NCBI GenBank assembly: GCA_938015595.1
Contig: CALLPI010000004.1
Location: 338,205 to 402,204 of the forward strand
From: an uncultured Saprospiraceae bacterium
GTDB taxonomy: Bacteria; Bacteroidota; Bacteroidia; Chitinophagales; Saprospiraceae
Length of the DNA stretch: 64,000 nt
Reading direction: 5' to 3'
A model generated the notes under the pieces. The model ran no database searches. It had not been told where the DNA came from and was given only the letters and a program-made list of their open reading frames with translations. The position numbers and the translations under genes are program-made. Within the stretch, counting starts at the first letter, position 1; each line of letters opens with the position of its first letter. This document shows positions 53,527 to 61,083 of the stretch, piece after piece.

Positions 53527-54594
53527 ATGTGGAGGGATGCCAAATACCTAATAGCTTACATACTACCAGCGGCTACCCTTTCAGCCTTGTGGTTCAAGGG
53601 TGTATTCGCCTACAACACAGTGATAGTGGGCTTTGTGCTCATACCAGTGTTGGAGCAAGTGCTGCCTCGTTCGAGCCGTAACTTAAGCGAAGTGGAGGAA
53701 GAGCAGCAACTACAAAAGCGCTTGTTCGACTGGCTGCTGTACGCCAACGTGCCTATACTTTACGGATTGCTGGCGTACTATTTTCATACTGTGGCTCACG
53801 GCCAACTGGTGGCCTACGAAGTCATTGGGCTTACGCTCAGCATGGGTATTACAGTGGGTGCTATCGGTATCAATGTAGGGCATGAGCTGGGCCATCGCGC
53901 TACTGCATACGAGCAGTGGCTGGCACAGGCATTGCTATTGCCAGCACTCTATCAGCACTTTACCATTGAGCACAACCGAGGGCATCACAAAAATGTAGCC
54001 ACGCCCTTAGACCCCGCCACTGCCCGGCGCAACCAATCGCTGTACAGATTCTGGTGGCAGTCCGTCAGCGGTAGCTATCGCAATGCCTGGCGCCTGGAGC
54101 GGGAGCGCTTGCAAAAAACAGGCAAACCTGCACTCTCCTGGTACAACCAGATGCTGCGGTTCACCCTGGTACAACCCCTATGGTTGCTAGGCATCGGGCT
54201 GCTCTTTGGGTGGCAGGTAGTGCTCGCTGCTGTAGCTGTAGCGGTAGTGGGGGTCTTACTGTTGGAAACCGTCAACTACATTGAGCATTATGGCCTTAGT
54301 CGCAAGCAACTGGCTTCTGGTTACTATGAACCCGTGCGCCCGGAGCATTCCTGGAACTCTGACCACGAACTGGGCCGCATTTTCTTATACGAACTCACTC
54401 GTCACTCTGACCACCACTACAAGGCTAACCGCAAGTATCAGGTATTGCGCCATTTTGACGAAAGTCCGCAATTGCCCCTGGGGTATCCGGCATCTATTCT
54501 CCTGGCGCTTGTGCCACCGCTGTGGTTTAGCCTGATGAATCCACTGGTAGATAAGGTGGCAGGAGGGAAGTGCGATTTTAGTATTACCAACTAA
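53527..54594 (+). CDS. alkB: Alkane 1-monooxygenase (AlkB family)
   Basis: A membrane-bound non-haem diiron hydroxylase that oxidises the terminal carbon of alkanes or fatty acids. The 355 residues from MWRDAKYLIAYILPA include four to six helices and the full set of histidine motifs: GHELGHRA (His119), EHNRGHHKNVATPLDPATAR (His149), ETVNYIEHYGL and ELTRHSDHHYKANRKYQVLR (His293, His297, His298). A TTG 16 codons upstream is an alternative. AlkB normally uses rubredoxin and its reductase, neither of which is seen; the neighbouring PaaE-type reductase is a candidate donor. Confidence 0.92.
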   Translation: MWRDAKYLIAYILPAATLSALWFKGVFAYNTVIVGFVLIPVLEQVLPRSSRNLSEVEEEQQLQKRLFDWLLYANVPILYGLLAYYFHTVAHGQLVAYEVIGLTLSMGITVGAIGINVGHELGHRATAYEQWLAQALLLPALYQHFTIEHNRGHHKNVATPLDPATARRNQSLYRFWWQSVSGSYRNAWRLERERLQKTGKPALSWYNQMLRFTLVQPLWLLGIGLLFGWQVVLAAVAVAVVGVLLLETVNYIEHYGLSRKQLASGYYEPVRPEHSWNSDHELGRIFLYELTRHSDHHYKANRKYQVLRHFDESPQLPLGYPASILLALVPPLWFSLMNPLVDKVAGGKCDFSITN

Positions 54595-54601
54595 CTTCAA
54601 T

Positions 54602-54850
54602 ATGTTGCAAGCCATTCTTGATGCGGGCGGCGCCATCGGCATCGAACATGCCAAAGCGCTGCTGCACTGCACTCAGGATACTTGCCCGGCAGGGCGCAAT
54701 TTCAAACACATAGACCCTACAGACCAGTTGTTCGCTACTGACCTTACCATGCCAAAGATGAGGCGTCGAAAGCAGTGGAGGGGGATCCAGGTAGTTTACC
54801 TGACAGCGAACACACTGAGAAACGCAAATACCAACTACGTATCTTTTTAG
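54602..54850 (+). CDS. Small hypothetical ORF between alkB and the paaD homologue
   Basis: An 82-codon frame from an ATG eight bases after the alkB stop, ending eleven bases before the PaaD start. It begins MLQAILDAGGAIGIEHAKAL, contains two Cys (LHCTQDTCPAG) and a basic end. I recognise no family. Its position suggests translation with alkB, but it could also be a chance frame. Confidence 0.3.
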   Translation: MLQAILDAGGAIGIEHAKALLHCTQDTCPAGRNFKHIDPTDQLFATDLTMPKMRRRKQWRGIQVVYLTANTLRNANTNYVSF

Positions 54851-54861
54851 CTGCCTTGAGT

Positions 54862-55356
54862 ATGAACCGCACCGAACACATACGAGCCATACTGGAAACG
54901 GTAACCGACCCCGAAATACCTGTGTTGACTATCACAGATATGGGCATTGTGCGCAGCATATATACCCCCGACGATGACGATGGGCCGGTGGAAATCGTTA
55001 TCACGCCTACCTATTCTGGCTGCCCAGCCATGAATACCATTGAGGTCAATATAAAATCAGCCCTCCAGGAGGCCGGCTATTCTACCGTTCGGGTGCGCAC
55101 AGTGCTTAGCCCTGCCTGGACGACCGCCTGGATTACCGAGGCTGGCCGCCAAAAACTGGAGGCCTATGGCATAGCACCACCCCTGCGTGGTACCGAAGAC
55201 AAAAACGCCCTCTTTGCCGATGCTCGCCCAGTACCCTGCCCGCTTTGCAAGTCCACCCATACGGAAATGATTAGCCAATTTGGTTCTACGCCTTGCAAGG
55301 CGCTATACCGCTGCAACGATTGTCTGGAGCCGTTCGATTATTTCAAGTGCCACTAA
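54862..55356 (+). CDS. PaaD-like protein (DUF59/MIP18 domain)
   Basis: A 164-residue protein from MNRTEHIRAILETVTDPEI. The DUF59 domain shows VTDPEIPVLTITDMGIV and the Cys-containing motif ITPTYSGCPAMNTIE. The C-terminal part has a four-Cys zinc-ribbon-like arrangement (CPLCKSTHTE then YRCNDCLEPF). This two-part build is that of PaaD, thought to help mature the iron-sulfur or diiron centres of the phenylacetyl-CoA epoxidase. It lies in the same direction as alkB, 267 bases downstream, without paaA-C. Confidence 0.88.
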   Translation: MNRTEHIRAILETVTDPEIPVLTITDMGIVRSIYTPDDDDGPVEIVITPTYSGCPAMNTIEVNIKSALQEAGYSTVRVRTVLSPAWTTAWITEAGRQKLEAYGIAPPLRGTEDKNALFADARPVPCPLCKSTHTEMISQFGSTPCKALYRCNDCLEPFDYFKCH

Positions 55357-55365
55357 GCGGCCTTC

Positions 55366-55436
55366 TATTAAGCAATGCCAAGGTTTGTATGATTTACAGA
55401 TGTCGTTGTGCACAAAACTTGGCGTTGTTCAGTATA
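55366..55436 (+). repeat. Interspersed palindromic repeat, copy 5
   Basis: TATTAAGCAATGCCAAGG through TTCAGTATA, 71 bp. The right arm TTGTGCACAAAACTTGGCG is identical to the consensus. Its outer right end (TTGTTCAGTATA) matches the left-end type of the other copies, so this copy has a hybrid end. It starts nine bases after the PaaD stop, between convergent genes. Confidence 0.85.
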
Positions 55437-55734
55437 GAAATTATAGATGGCGGGTTCCGGCTGTATCGACCGGAACCCGCAAGGCTTTACTTAAGAGACT
55501 GGTGCCGTGATTCAAGTCAAGATTTTCGGGCTGGTTGAGATTGAAAACTCTCAGTCTGAAAAAAATCCTTGGTTTGAGCTGTACTCTTAAGCACTGAATC
55601 AATCCCAGACTTCACACTTTCCGAAATCCTGGTTTTCATAGGACGCAACAAGGCTGCAGGTAGCAAATCTTTGAACTGCATGTTCGCACACTGGCTTCTT
55701 TGGATGCTACCGCCTGTACTGCACCTATCGTTTG
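55437..55734. other. Intergenic region with GC-rich hairpin
   Basis: This 298-base gap between the repeat and the end of the TonB receptor gene holds a strong hairpin (55450-55480). It also holds a minus-strand open frame of 54 codons from 55681 (MQFKDLLPAALLRP) with no known family. Confidence 0.5.
55450..55480. other. Perfect 11-bp hairpin
   Basis: GCGGGTTCCGG (55450-55460) and CCGGAACCCGC (55470-55480) are perfectly complementary with a 9-base loop. There is no T run on either strand next to it, so it is not a standard intrinsic terminator, but it lies between convergent genes and could block readthrough from both sides. Confidence 0.75.
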
Positions 55735-58281
55735 CTACCGTATTCGCCAGCGCCCGCCCACATATACATTGCGCCCGAAGATTGGCCCCCACACTAGGGT
55801 GCTGTCAAAGTAAGGCCCGAAGGGATCGTCTGCGCCGATAATAGGGCGCAACTGTCGGAAGCCCAACAGATTCTCTGCACCGATGTACAGATCGTAGCGG
55901 CTGCCCCAGCGCTTGCTGATTTGGGTGTTTACCAGCATAAATTCAGGCGAGTAGTCCGGTGCGCGATACGCCTCCAGATTGGATGCTGTGGACGGCAGGC
56001 GCTTGGCGCCTTGCCAGTTGAGCGTCAGGTCGAAGTGAAAGTCGCTGCGCGTGGCATAGGCCAGGTTGAGGAAAGCCCGGTGACGCGACACCAGTGGCCG
56101 CTCCAGCCGTCCTTGCTGGTAGTCGGTGCGCACATCGTTGAAGCGATAAGCCAGCCGGGCTTCCAGGCGGGGTAGTACCTCTACATCCCACTGCGCCATG
56201 AGGCTTTGCGAGTAAGAGCGCCCCGTCAGGTTGTAGAAATGTACTTCCTGCGGGCTGTGATCGTAGTCCACTACGATTTGATTGAGATAGTGGGTGTAGT
56301 ATGCACCGGCGGTGAAGGTGGCTGGTCTGTTGGCAATAGCAAAGCCCTGGGTGATATTGATACCAGTATTCCAGGCGGCTTCAGCATTGAGGCCGTAGGG
56401 CTTTTGCACATTCTGGCCATGTAGTACTATCTGGCGGGAGGAAGCCCACAAGCCTATGTTTTCGGCAAAGATAGAGGCTGTGCGTTGCCCCCTGGCCAGA
56501 GAGAAACGCAGCACCGTGAGCGGCTTGGGTGTCCACGACAAGTGTATCCTGGGCGTGACGAAAGCGCCAAAGAGATTGTGATGGTCAGCCCGAAGGCCTA
56601 GCACCACTGTAAAGCGCTCCAGATTGCGGTAGGTGTATTCAGCAAAGATGCCCGGTACGGTTTCGTTTCTTATAAATTGCCCATTGGTAATGCGCTCGTC
56701 AAAGTGATCCCATTGTACGCTGGCGCCTATGCGATACTGGTGGTTAGTATTGCCGATGATGCTCTGAAAGATAAAGTTGGCATAGGCCGACTGCTGCTCG
56801 GCATCGTAACGGCGCAGGCCAAAGTAGGAGCGGTGCTCGTGGTGCAGGGCAGAGAGCTGCAGCCCTGCTGAAGTGTGCGGCTTGCTCGGGAAGACCAGCC
56901 CCAGCTTGGACCAAGCCTCTGCTCGTCGCGTGCGCACTCCGGCGCCCCACCAGTGGCCAAAGTGGGTTTCGGGGTCTTGGTGATAGCCGCCGTAGCCGCT
57001 CTCTTCGTTCATGAGTGTGCCTTTAAATCCAAACTGCATTTGCCGTCCTTTATCGTCTTGGTATTTCCAGCGGCTAATGGCTACTAAGGCTTTGTTGAGT
57101 GGATTGTCCAGGAAGCCGTCGTGATTGTGGTCCACTTCACGCTGCTGGCTTTTGGCGTGCAGTAGCAAGCCGGTATGCCAGCGCTTGCCCACAGGTTGGC
57201 TTAGGTTGAGGTTGCCTTCGTAGCGGCCCATTTCGGCGGCATAGAGGTTGAGGTAGAGGCGGTCGGTATTTTCTGGCTTGCGCAGTTCCACGTTGATTTG
57301 GCCGGCAATGGCTTCGAACCCATTGACTACAGACCCTGCACCCAGGCTCAGCTGAATGCCTTCTATCCAGGGGCCGGCAGTGTAGGTGAGACCATACAGC
57401 GCCGAAAGCCCCCTTACATCGGGCATGCTTTCGCGCGTGATCTGGATATTGGGCCCCGACAAGCCCAGCAACTGAATTTGCCGCACCCCCGTAACGGCGT
57501 CGGTGAAGCCTACATCTACCGAAGGGGTGGTTTCAAAACTCTCCGAGAGGTTACAGCAAGCTGCCTTGAGCAACTCCCGCTCGCTGATGAGTTGCACTTG
57601 TATGGGCGAAAACAGAGATACCTCCGTGGCCTTGCGTCTGTATACTACTTCTACTTCCTTCATCATCAAAGTATTAGATAATACGATTTCGAGGTCGTAG
57701 CCGTGTTTAACCTCCACTGTGTCGGGTTGGAAGCCTATGTATTGCACCACCAAATGATTGGCAGTTGGGTGGGGCTCTATCTCAAATCTGCCTTCTTCGT
57801 TGGTAATGACGCCTATGTTTGTGCCCAGCCAGTATACAGAAGCAGCCTGGAGGGGGGCCCACTCGCCTTTGCTAATTTGCTCCAGTATTTGGCCGCGCAC
57901 TCGCCTGGGCAAACTCACATGTGGCTGTTCGCTGCGGTCGTAGTGGCAGCAGGCGTGTAGTTGGGCATACACGGCATCGGGCGCTTTCTCTTTTTCGGTG
58001 TCATGCCCTACAGCGGCGATAGCCTTGTGTAGGCGGGCTTCGTCAAACCTGGTAGGGTCAATTTTTACCGTGAGGTATTTGGTGTCAATATCCCACTCTG
58101 CGTCGAGTACGCCCGGCACGCGCATAGCGGCCTTCTGTATGCGGTCTTCACACATACCACAAGCGCCGTTGACCCAAATCTTGGGAGTTTTTTCGGCTTC
58201 GGAGGTCACTTGACCTATACTTATGAAGTGGCACAGTACGAGCCAAATGGCTGCATACAGCCGTATTAGTCTGAGTATCAT
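55735..58281 (-). CDS. TonB-dependent outer-membrane receptor with N-terminal heavy-metal (HMA) domain
   Basis: An 848-residue receptor. After a signal peptide (WLVLCHFISIGQ) an HMA domain (about 33-100) carries the metal motif GACGMCEDRI (Cys41, Cys44). A Cys/His patch LHACCHYDRSEQPH follows. Next come a carboxypeptidase-regulatory-like domain (125-210) and the plug (about 225-340, with LLGLSGPNIQITRESMPDV). A 22-strand barrel then ends with an aromatic-charged strand. The HMA fusion strongly suggests a metal or metal-complex cargo, probably copper. The small Cys-rich gene upstream (58358-58750) is probably part of the same operon. Confidence 0.87.
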   Translation of the reverse strand: MILRLIRLYAAIWLVLCHFISIGQVTSEAEKTPKIWVNGACGMCEDRIQKAAMRVPGVLDAEWDIDTKYLTVKIDPTRFDEARLHKAIAAVGHDTEKEKAPDAVYAQLHACCHYDRSEQPHVSLPRRVRGQILEQISKGEWAPLQAASVYWLGTNIGVITNEEGRFEIEPHPTANHLVVQYIGFQPDTVEVKHGYDLEIVLSNTLMMKEVEVVYRRKATEVSLFSPIQVQLISERELLKAACCNLSESFETTPSVDVGFTDAVTGVRQIQLLGLSGPNIQITRESMPDVRGLSALYGLTYTAGPWIEGIQLSLGAGSVVNGFEAIAGQINVELRKPENTDRLYLNLYAAEMGRYEGNLNLSQPVGKRWHTGLLLHAKSQQREVDHNHDGFLDNPLNKALVAISRWKYQDDKGRQMQFGFKGTLMNEESGYGGYHQDPETHFGHWWGAGVRTRRAEAWSKLGLVFPSKPHTSAGLQLSALHHEHRSYFGLRRYDAEQQSAYANFIFQSIIGNTNHQYRIGASVQWDHFDERITNGQFIRNETVPGIFAEYTYRNLERFTVVLGLRADHHNLFGAFVTPRIHLSWTPKPLTVLRFSLARGQRTASIFAENIGLWASSRQIVLHGQNVQKPYGLNAEAAWNTGINITQGFAIANRPATFTAGAYYTHYLNQIVVDYDHSPQEVHFYNLTGRSYSQSLMAQWDVEVLPRLEARLAYRFNDVRTDYQQGRLERPLVSRHRAFLNLAYATRSDFHFDLTLNWQGAKRLPSTASNLEAYRAPDYSPEFMLVNTQISKRWGSRYDLYIGAENLLGFRQLRPIIGADDPFGPYFDSTLVWGPIFGRNVYVGGRWRIR

Positions 58282-58357
58282 AAAAATGATGTTTTCAGGT
58301 TGAAAAAAACGAACGCATTTAGTCAGGCACTTCCTGCAGGAAGCCTGGCGGAAAACA

Positions 58358-58750
58358 TCAACTCAGACGCGGCGGCTGCCAGATGAGATAGATATAATCA
58401 AAATGGTACTGGCGGTGCCATGTGGGGCGTAGGGTTTGCACCGGCGATTCGCTCAATACTGGCAAATCCACCCACAATATGCTGACAATGTGCTGACAAC
58501 ACTGGCAATGGCACAGCGAAGAGCACTGCCCGTGGTCTTCATCCGAATGGCGGTTGCAGTGGGTAGCGGGCAGTGGGGCAGGTGTTTCTGGGCGGCATGC
58601 ATCGCCCGTGGCCAGCCTGGCACAGCATGGCATGGTGGCGTGTAACGCTGCCTGTTGCTGGCTCCATACCTGCAAAGTTATGTCTATTGCAGGTGACAAG
58701 GCCATGGCCCCACCTACCAAGAGCAATGCTATAGCAAAACTTTGTTTCAT
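58358..58750 (-). CDS. Small exported Cys/His-rich protein (DUF6660-like)
   Basis: A 130-residue protein from MKQSFAIALLLVGGAMA with a signal-type helix. The middle has HCNRHSDEDHGQCSSLCHCQ and CCQHI, a dense metal-ligand patch, and the end is YLIWQPPRLS. This layout matches small exported proteins often found just upstream of metal-linked TonB receptors in Bacteroidota (DUF6660-like). I infer extracytoplasmic metal sensing or delivery. It is 76 bases upstream of the HMA-TonB receptor gene in the same direction. A TACATTTG box sits only eight bases before the ATG, so the mRNA could be almost leaderless. Confidence 0.72.
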   Translation of the reverse strand: MKQSFAIALLLVGGAMALSPAIDITLQVWSQQQAALHATMPCCARLATGDACRPETPAPLPATHCNRHSDEDHGQCSSLCHCQCCQHIVSILWVDLPVLSESPVQTLRPTWHRQYHFDYIYLIWQPPRLS

Positions 58751-58757
58751 CAGAGTG

Positions 58758-58765
58758 CAAATGTA
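58758..58765 (-). promoter_or_regulatory. TAnnTTTG box directly upstream of the Cys/His-rich gene
   Basis: The minus strand reads TACATTTG; TTG lies 20 bases further upstream. Start of transcription would fall almost on the ATG at 58750, giving a leaderless message, or the match is chance. Confidence 0.35.
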
Positions 58766-58942
58766 CGAATTTGGCTCGACTTGCACAATAGCTGATGTTG
58801 GCTATTCTACTCGTCAGAACCTTGACACTCGTCTGAGCAAGTTCTGTTTGTTTTGGTTGTGGGTGCGCATAGATAGAGTGAGGTTTTCTAAGAATTGTAC
58901 ATCAGCCGATGGCTTTGTATTTGCCCTGATCTTCTTCTAGTA

Positions 58943-59674
58943 CTAGTACTCTATCTGCCCTCCCCCCAGCATATCCCTCATGCCAAAACATCCCTGTTTT
59001 CCAATAAGCCATTGTGCAGCCTGCAGGGCACCGGCAGCAAAACCTTGGCGAGAGAAAGCCTCGTGTCGAAGAATAATAGCATCCGTGTCGGAAGTGTACC
59101 GGACTTCGTGCCTGCCGGGCACCTCGCCCTCGCGCCGGGCGGTAATAGATAGGGTAAGGGCGTCCTGGTCTTGGCCGAGCACCCATTGCTGTTTTCGCTC
59201 CAGCTCTTGCAGTATGGCTTCGGCTATGGAGATGGCCGTGCCGCTGGGCGCATCGCGTTTGTGCACATGATGGACTTCCTCTATGGTTACTTCGTATATG
59301 GGTAAAGTATTCATCATACGCGCCAGCGCCCGGTTGACAGCGGTGAATACATACACGCCCACGCTAAAATTGGAGGCATAGAAAAACGCACCTTGCCGTT
59401 CCAGGCAAAGCCGGCAGGCTTCCTCCATCTGTTCTTGCCATCCAGTGGTGCCACAAACTACAGACACGCTAGCCTCAAGGCACATTTGTACGTGCTCAAA
59501 GGCCAACTCTGGCCGGCTGAACTCTATGGCCACATCGGCCTGGGGCAGATTGTGAGCTATTTCTGCTTGCGTAGTTTGCGAATTGGCACGCAGCACTATT
59601 TCGTGGCCAGTTTCCAGCGCAAGGCTTTCGATGGTGCGTCCCATTTTTCCGTATCCCAATAGTGCAATTTTCAT
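58943..59674 (-). CDS. dapB: 4-hydroxy-tetrahydrodipicolinate reductase
   Basis: DapB reduces hydroxy-tetrahydrodipicolinate with NAD(P)H in lysine and diaminopimelate synthesis. The 243-residue protein starts MKIALLGYGKMGRTIESLAL (Rossmann motif). It has VVCGTTGWQEQ, ASNFSVGVYVF and EVHHVHKRDAPSGTAISIAE, with the catalytic His-His and Lys of the family, and ends ARREGEVPGRHEVRYTSDTD and FAAGALQAAQWL. All catalytic motifs are intact. No other dap gene is adjacent. Confidence 0.95.
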   Translation of the reverse strand: MKIALLGYGKMGRTIESLALETGHEIVLRANSQTTQAEIAHNLPQADVAIEFSRPELAFEHVQMCLEASVSVVCGTTGWQEQMEEACRLCLERQGAFFYASNFSVGVYVFTAVNRALARMMNTLPIYEVTIEEVHHVHKRDAPSGTAISIAEAILQELERKQQWVLGQDQDALTLSITARREGEVPGRHEVRYTSDTDAIILRHEAFSRQGFAAGALQAAQWLIGKQGCFGMRDMLGGGQIEY

Positions 59675-59767
59675 ATAGCAAGTAGTGACTTTTTGGCTGA
59701 GCGCGCGTCTGCATTATCGAAACTGAGCAAGTTTTAAGTAAGGGAGAACAAGTAAACACTTCACAGC

Positions 59768-59801
59768 GCCTCCTGGTGTAAACGACGCCAGGAGGCTTTT
59801 T
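59768..59801 (+). terminator. Plus-strand terminator-like hairpin with no obvious gene upstream
   Basis: GCCTCCTGG (59768-59776) pairs with CCAGGAGGC (59788-59796) and is followed by TTTTT. The flanking genes are both on the minus strand, so it would terminate a plus-strand transcript that I cannot identify. Confidence 0.7.
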
Positions 59802-59813
59802 GGTTTATGCAAC

Positions 59814-59843
59814 AAAGCCGGCCTGCAATGTCAGGTCGGCTTT
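59814..59843 (-). terminator. Hairpin downstream of the ECF sigma gene
   Basis: AAAGCCGGCCTG and CAGGTCGGCTTT form a 12-bp stem with one G-T mismatch and a 6-base loop. It lies 37 bases after the sigma-factor stop. T residues on the minus strand are few (TTTGTTG), so termination is plausible but not certain. Confidence 0.5.
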
Positions 59844-59879
59844 GCGTAAAGGATGGCATGTGTATGAATAAGGGATGAT

Positions 59880-60413
59880 TCAATCCACGTACATGAGGTC
59901 TGGGATGTGGCTGTAGTGGGCACCAATCATTTCCTTGAGTTCCTTACGAGCAAAGAATATGCGGCTTTTTACGGTGCCGAGAGGCAAGCCCAGTTCATCG
60001 GCAATTTCTTGATATTTGAAGCCTTGGTAGTGCATGAGAAAGGGAATGCGGATGCTGTCGTCGAGACGTTCAATCATGGCATTAAGTTCATCCATGAGCA
60101 TACTGCCCTCGGCGGAATTAAAGGTGGCGTTGTTGCCAGAGTTGATGTAGTATTGATTGTCGGTGGAGTCCATGATAGTGTTGGCCTTCACCTTTTTGCG
60201 GTAGTTGTTGATAAAGATATTCTTCATAATGGTGAATGCCCAAGCCTTGAAGTTGGTACCAGGGCTGAACTTGTCTCGATTGGTCAGCGCCCGATAGGCC
60301 GTTTCTTGAAACAAGTCTCTAGCATCTTCCTGATTTTTGGTAAGGCTATAGGCAAAAGCCTGCAGGAGCGCCGTTAGCTGGCTGAATCGGGAATAAAATT
60401 CAATCTGAGACAT
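59880..60413 (-). CDS. RNA polymerase ECF sigma factor
   Basis: A 177-residue group IV sigma factor. Region 2 contains AYSLTKNQEDARDLFQETAY and FKAWAFTIMKNIFINNYRKK. Region 4 contains YQGFKYQEIADELGLPLGTV and KSRIFFARKELKEMIG, a helix-turn-helix that binds the -35-like element. No anti-sigma factor gene is adjacent, as is often so for the housekeeping-like ECF sigma of Bacteroidota. A TAnnTTTG box upstream (60479) suggests transcription by the primary sigma. Confidence 0.93.
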   Translation of the reverse strand: MSQIEFYSRFSQLTALLQAFAYSLTKNQEDARDLFQETAYRALTNRDKFSPGTNFKAWAFTIMKNIFINNYRKKVKANTIMDSTDNQYYINSGNNATFNSAEGSMLMDELNAMIERLDDSIRIPFLMHYQGFKYQEIADELGLPLGTVKSRIFFARKELKEMIGAHYSHIPDLMYVD

Positions 60414-61083
60414 GGCTTTGTATTTTGTTTAACTTTAGGACCGTGATTGCACTCGATTGTGTTGAATTGTTTTCGATACAAAGTTAAACAAAAAAATCAA
60501 ACTACATAGTCTAATATCATTTTTTTTGCCGAGAACTTATGGTTTTTTATCATAAAAATTTGAATATGAACATTTTATTACAAATGTTAAATTTTTCTTA
60601 ACATATTTAATTTTCAAAAAAAAATGAAAAATGAGAATAAGTATAGCCTGCACTATTCATCTTGGCGATAGGCCTTTGCGTTTGGCGGTTGTGCAGCCAC
60701 AAAACCTGATCGCTGCCCCAGGGCGGTAGGTTTTTGTGCAGAGATACTTGGCTATTCGAAGATTGCGCTTTTAACGCATTGATTTTTGCGCTTCCTGAAA
60801 CAGAAAGTACTGATTGCGTAGCCTACAGCTCTACAGTACTACCCTCTGCTCCAAAGATGTATGCTATCTTACACTCCTGTGGAATTGTCTGGTTGCATGA
60901 AATGAAAATCCTGTATCTTCGCTGTTGTCAGGAGAGAATTTGTAGCTATCCTTTTGAACAGGCAATCCAGCTTTTGCAATGGCTGATTACCCGCCCTGCT
61001 ACCCCCCCACCGGCAGGCTGCTCAGAAGTAGTGTAATCGCTGACTGTGTAACAAACTATCAGAATTTTTTGGGCTCAATTACC
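60414..61083. other. AT-rich intergenic region between divergent genes
   Basis: This 670-base gap contains the promoter area of the sigma gene and a strongly AT-rich block (about 60480-60640). A 100-codon plus-strand frame (60734-61036) has no family features and an odd composition. I see no RNA gene. Confidence 0.5.
60479..60486 (-). promoter_or_regulatory. TAnnTTTG box upstream of the ECF sigma gene
   Basis: The minus strand reads TAACTTTG 66 bases before the start codon, in a very AT-rich context. A TTTG occurs 11 bases upstream of it, closer than the usual 17-20. Confidence 0.4.

Noticed and set aside
60734..61036. 100-codon plus-strand frame before the PKD protease
   Set aside because: Starts at GTG, has many Cys and a mixed composition without domain features, and lies in a regulatory AT-rich gap.
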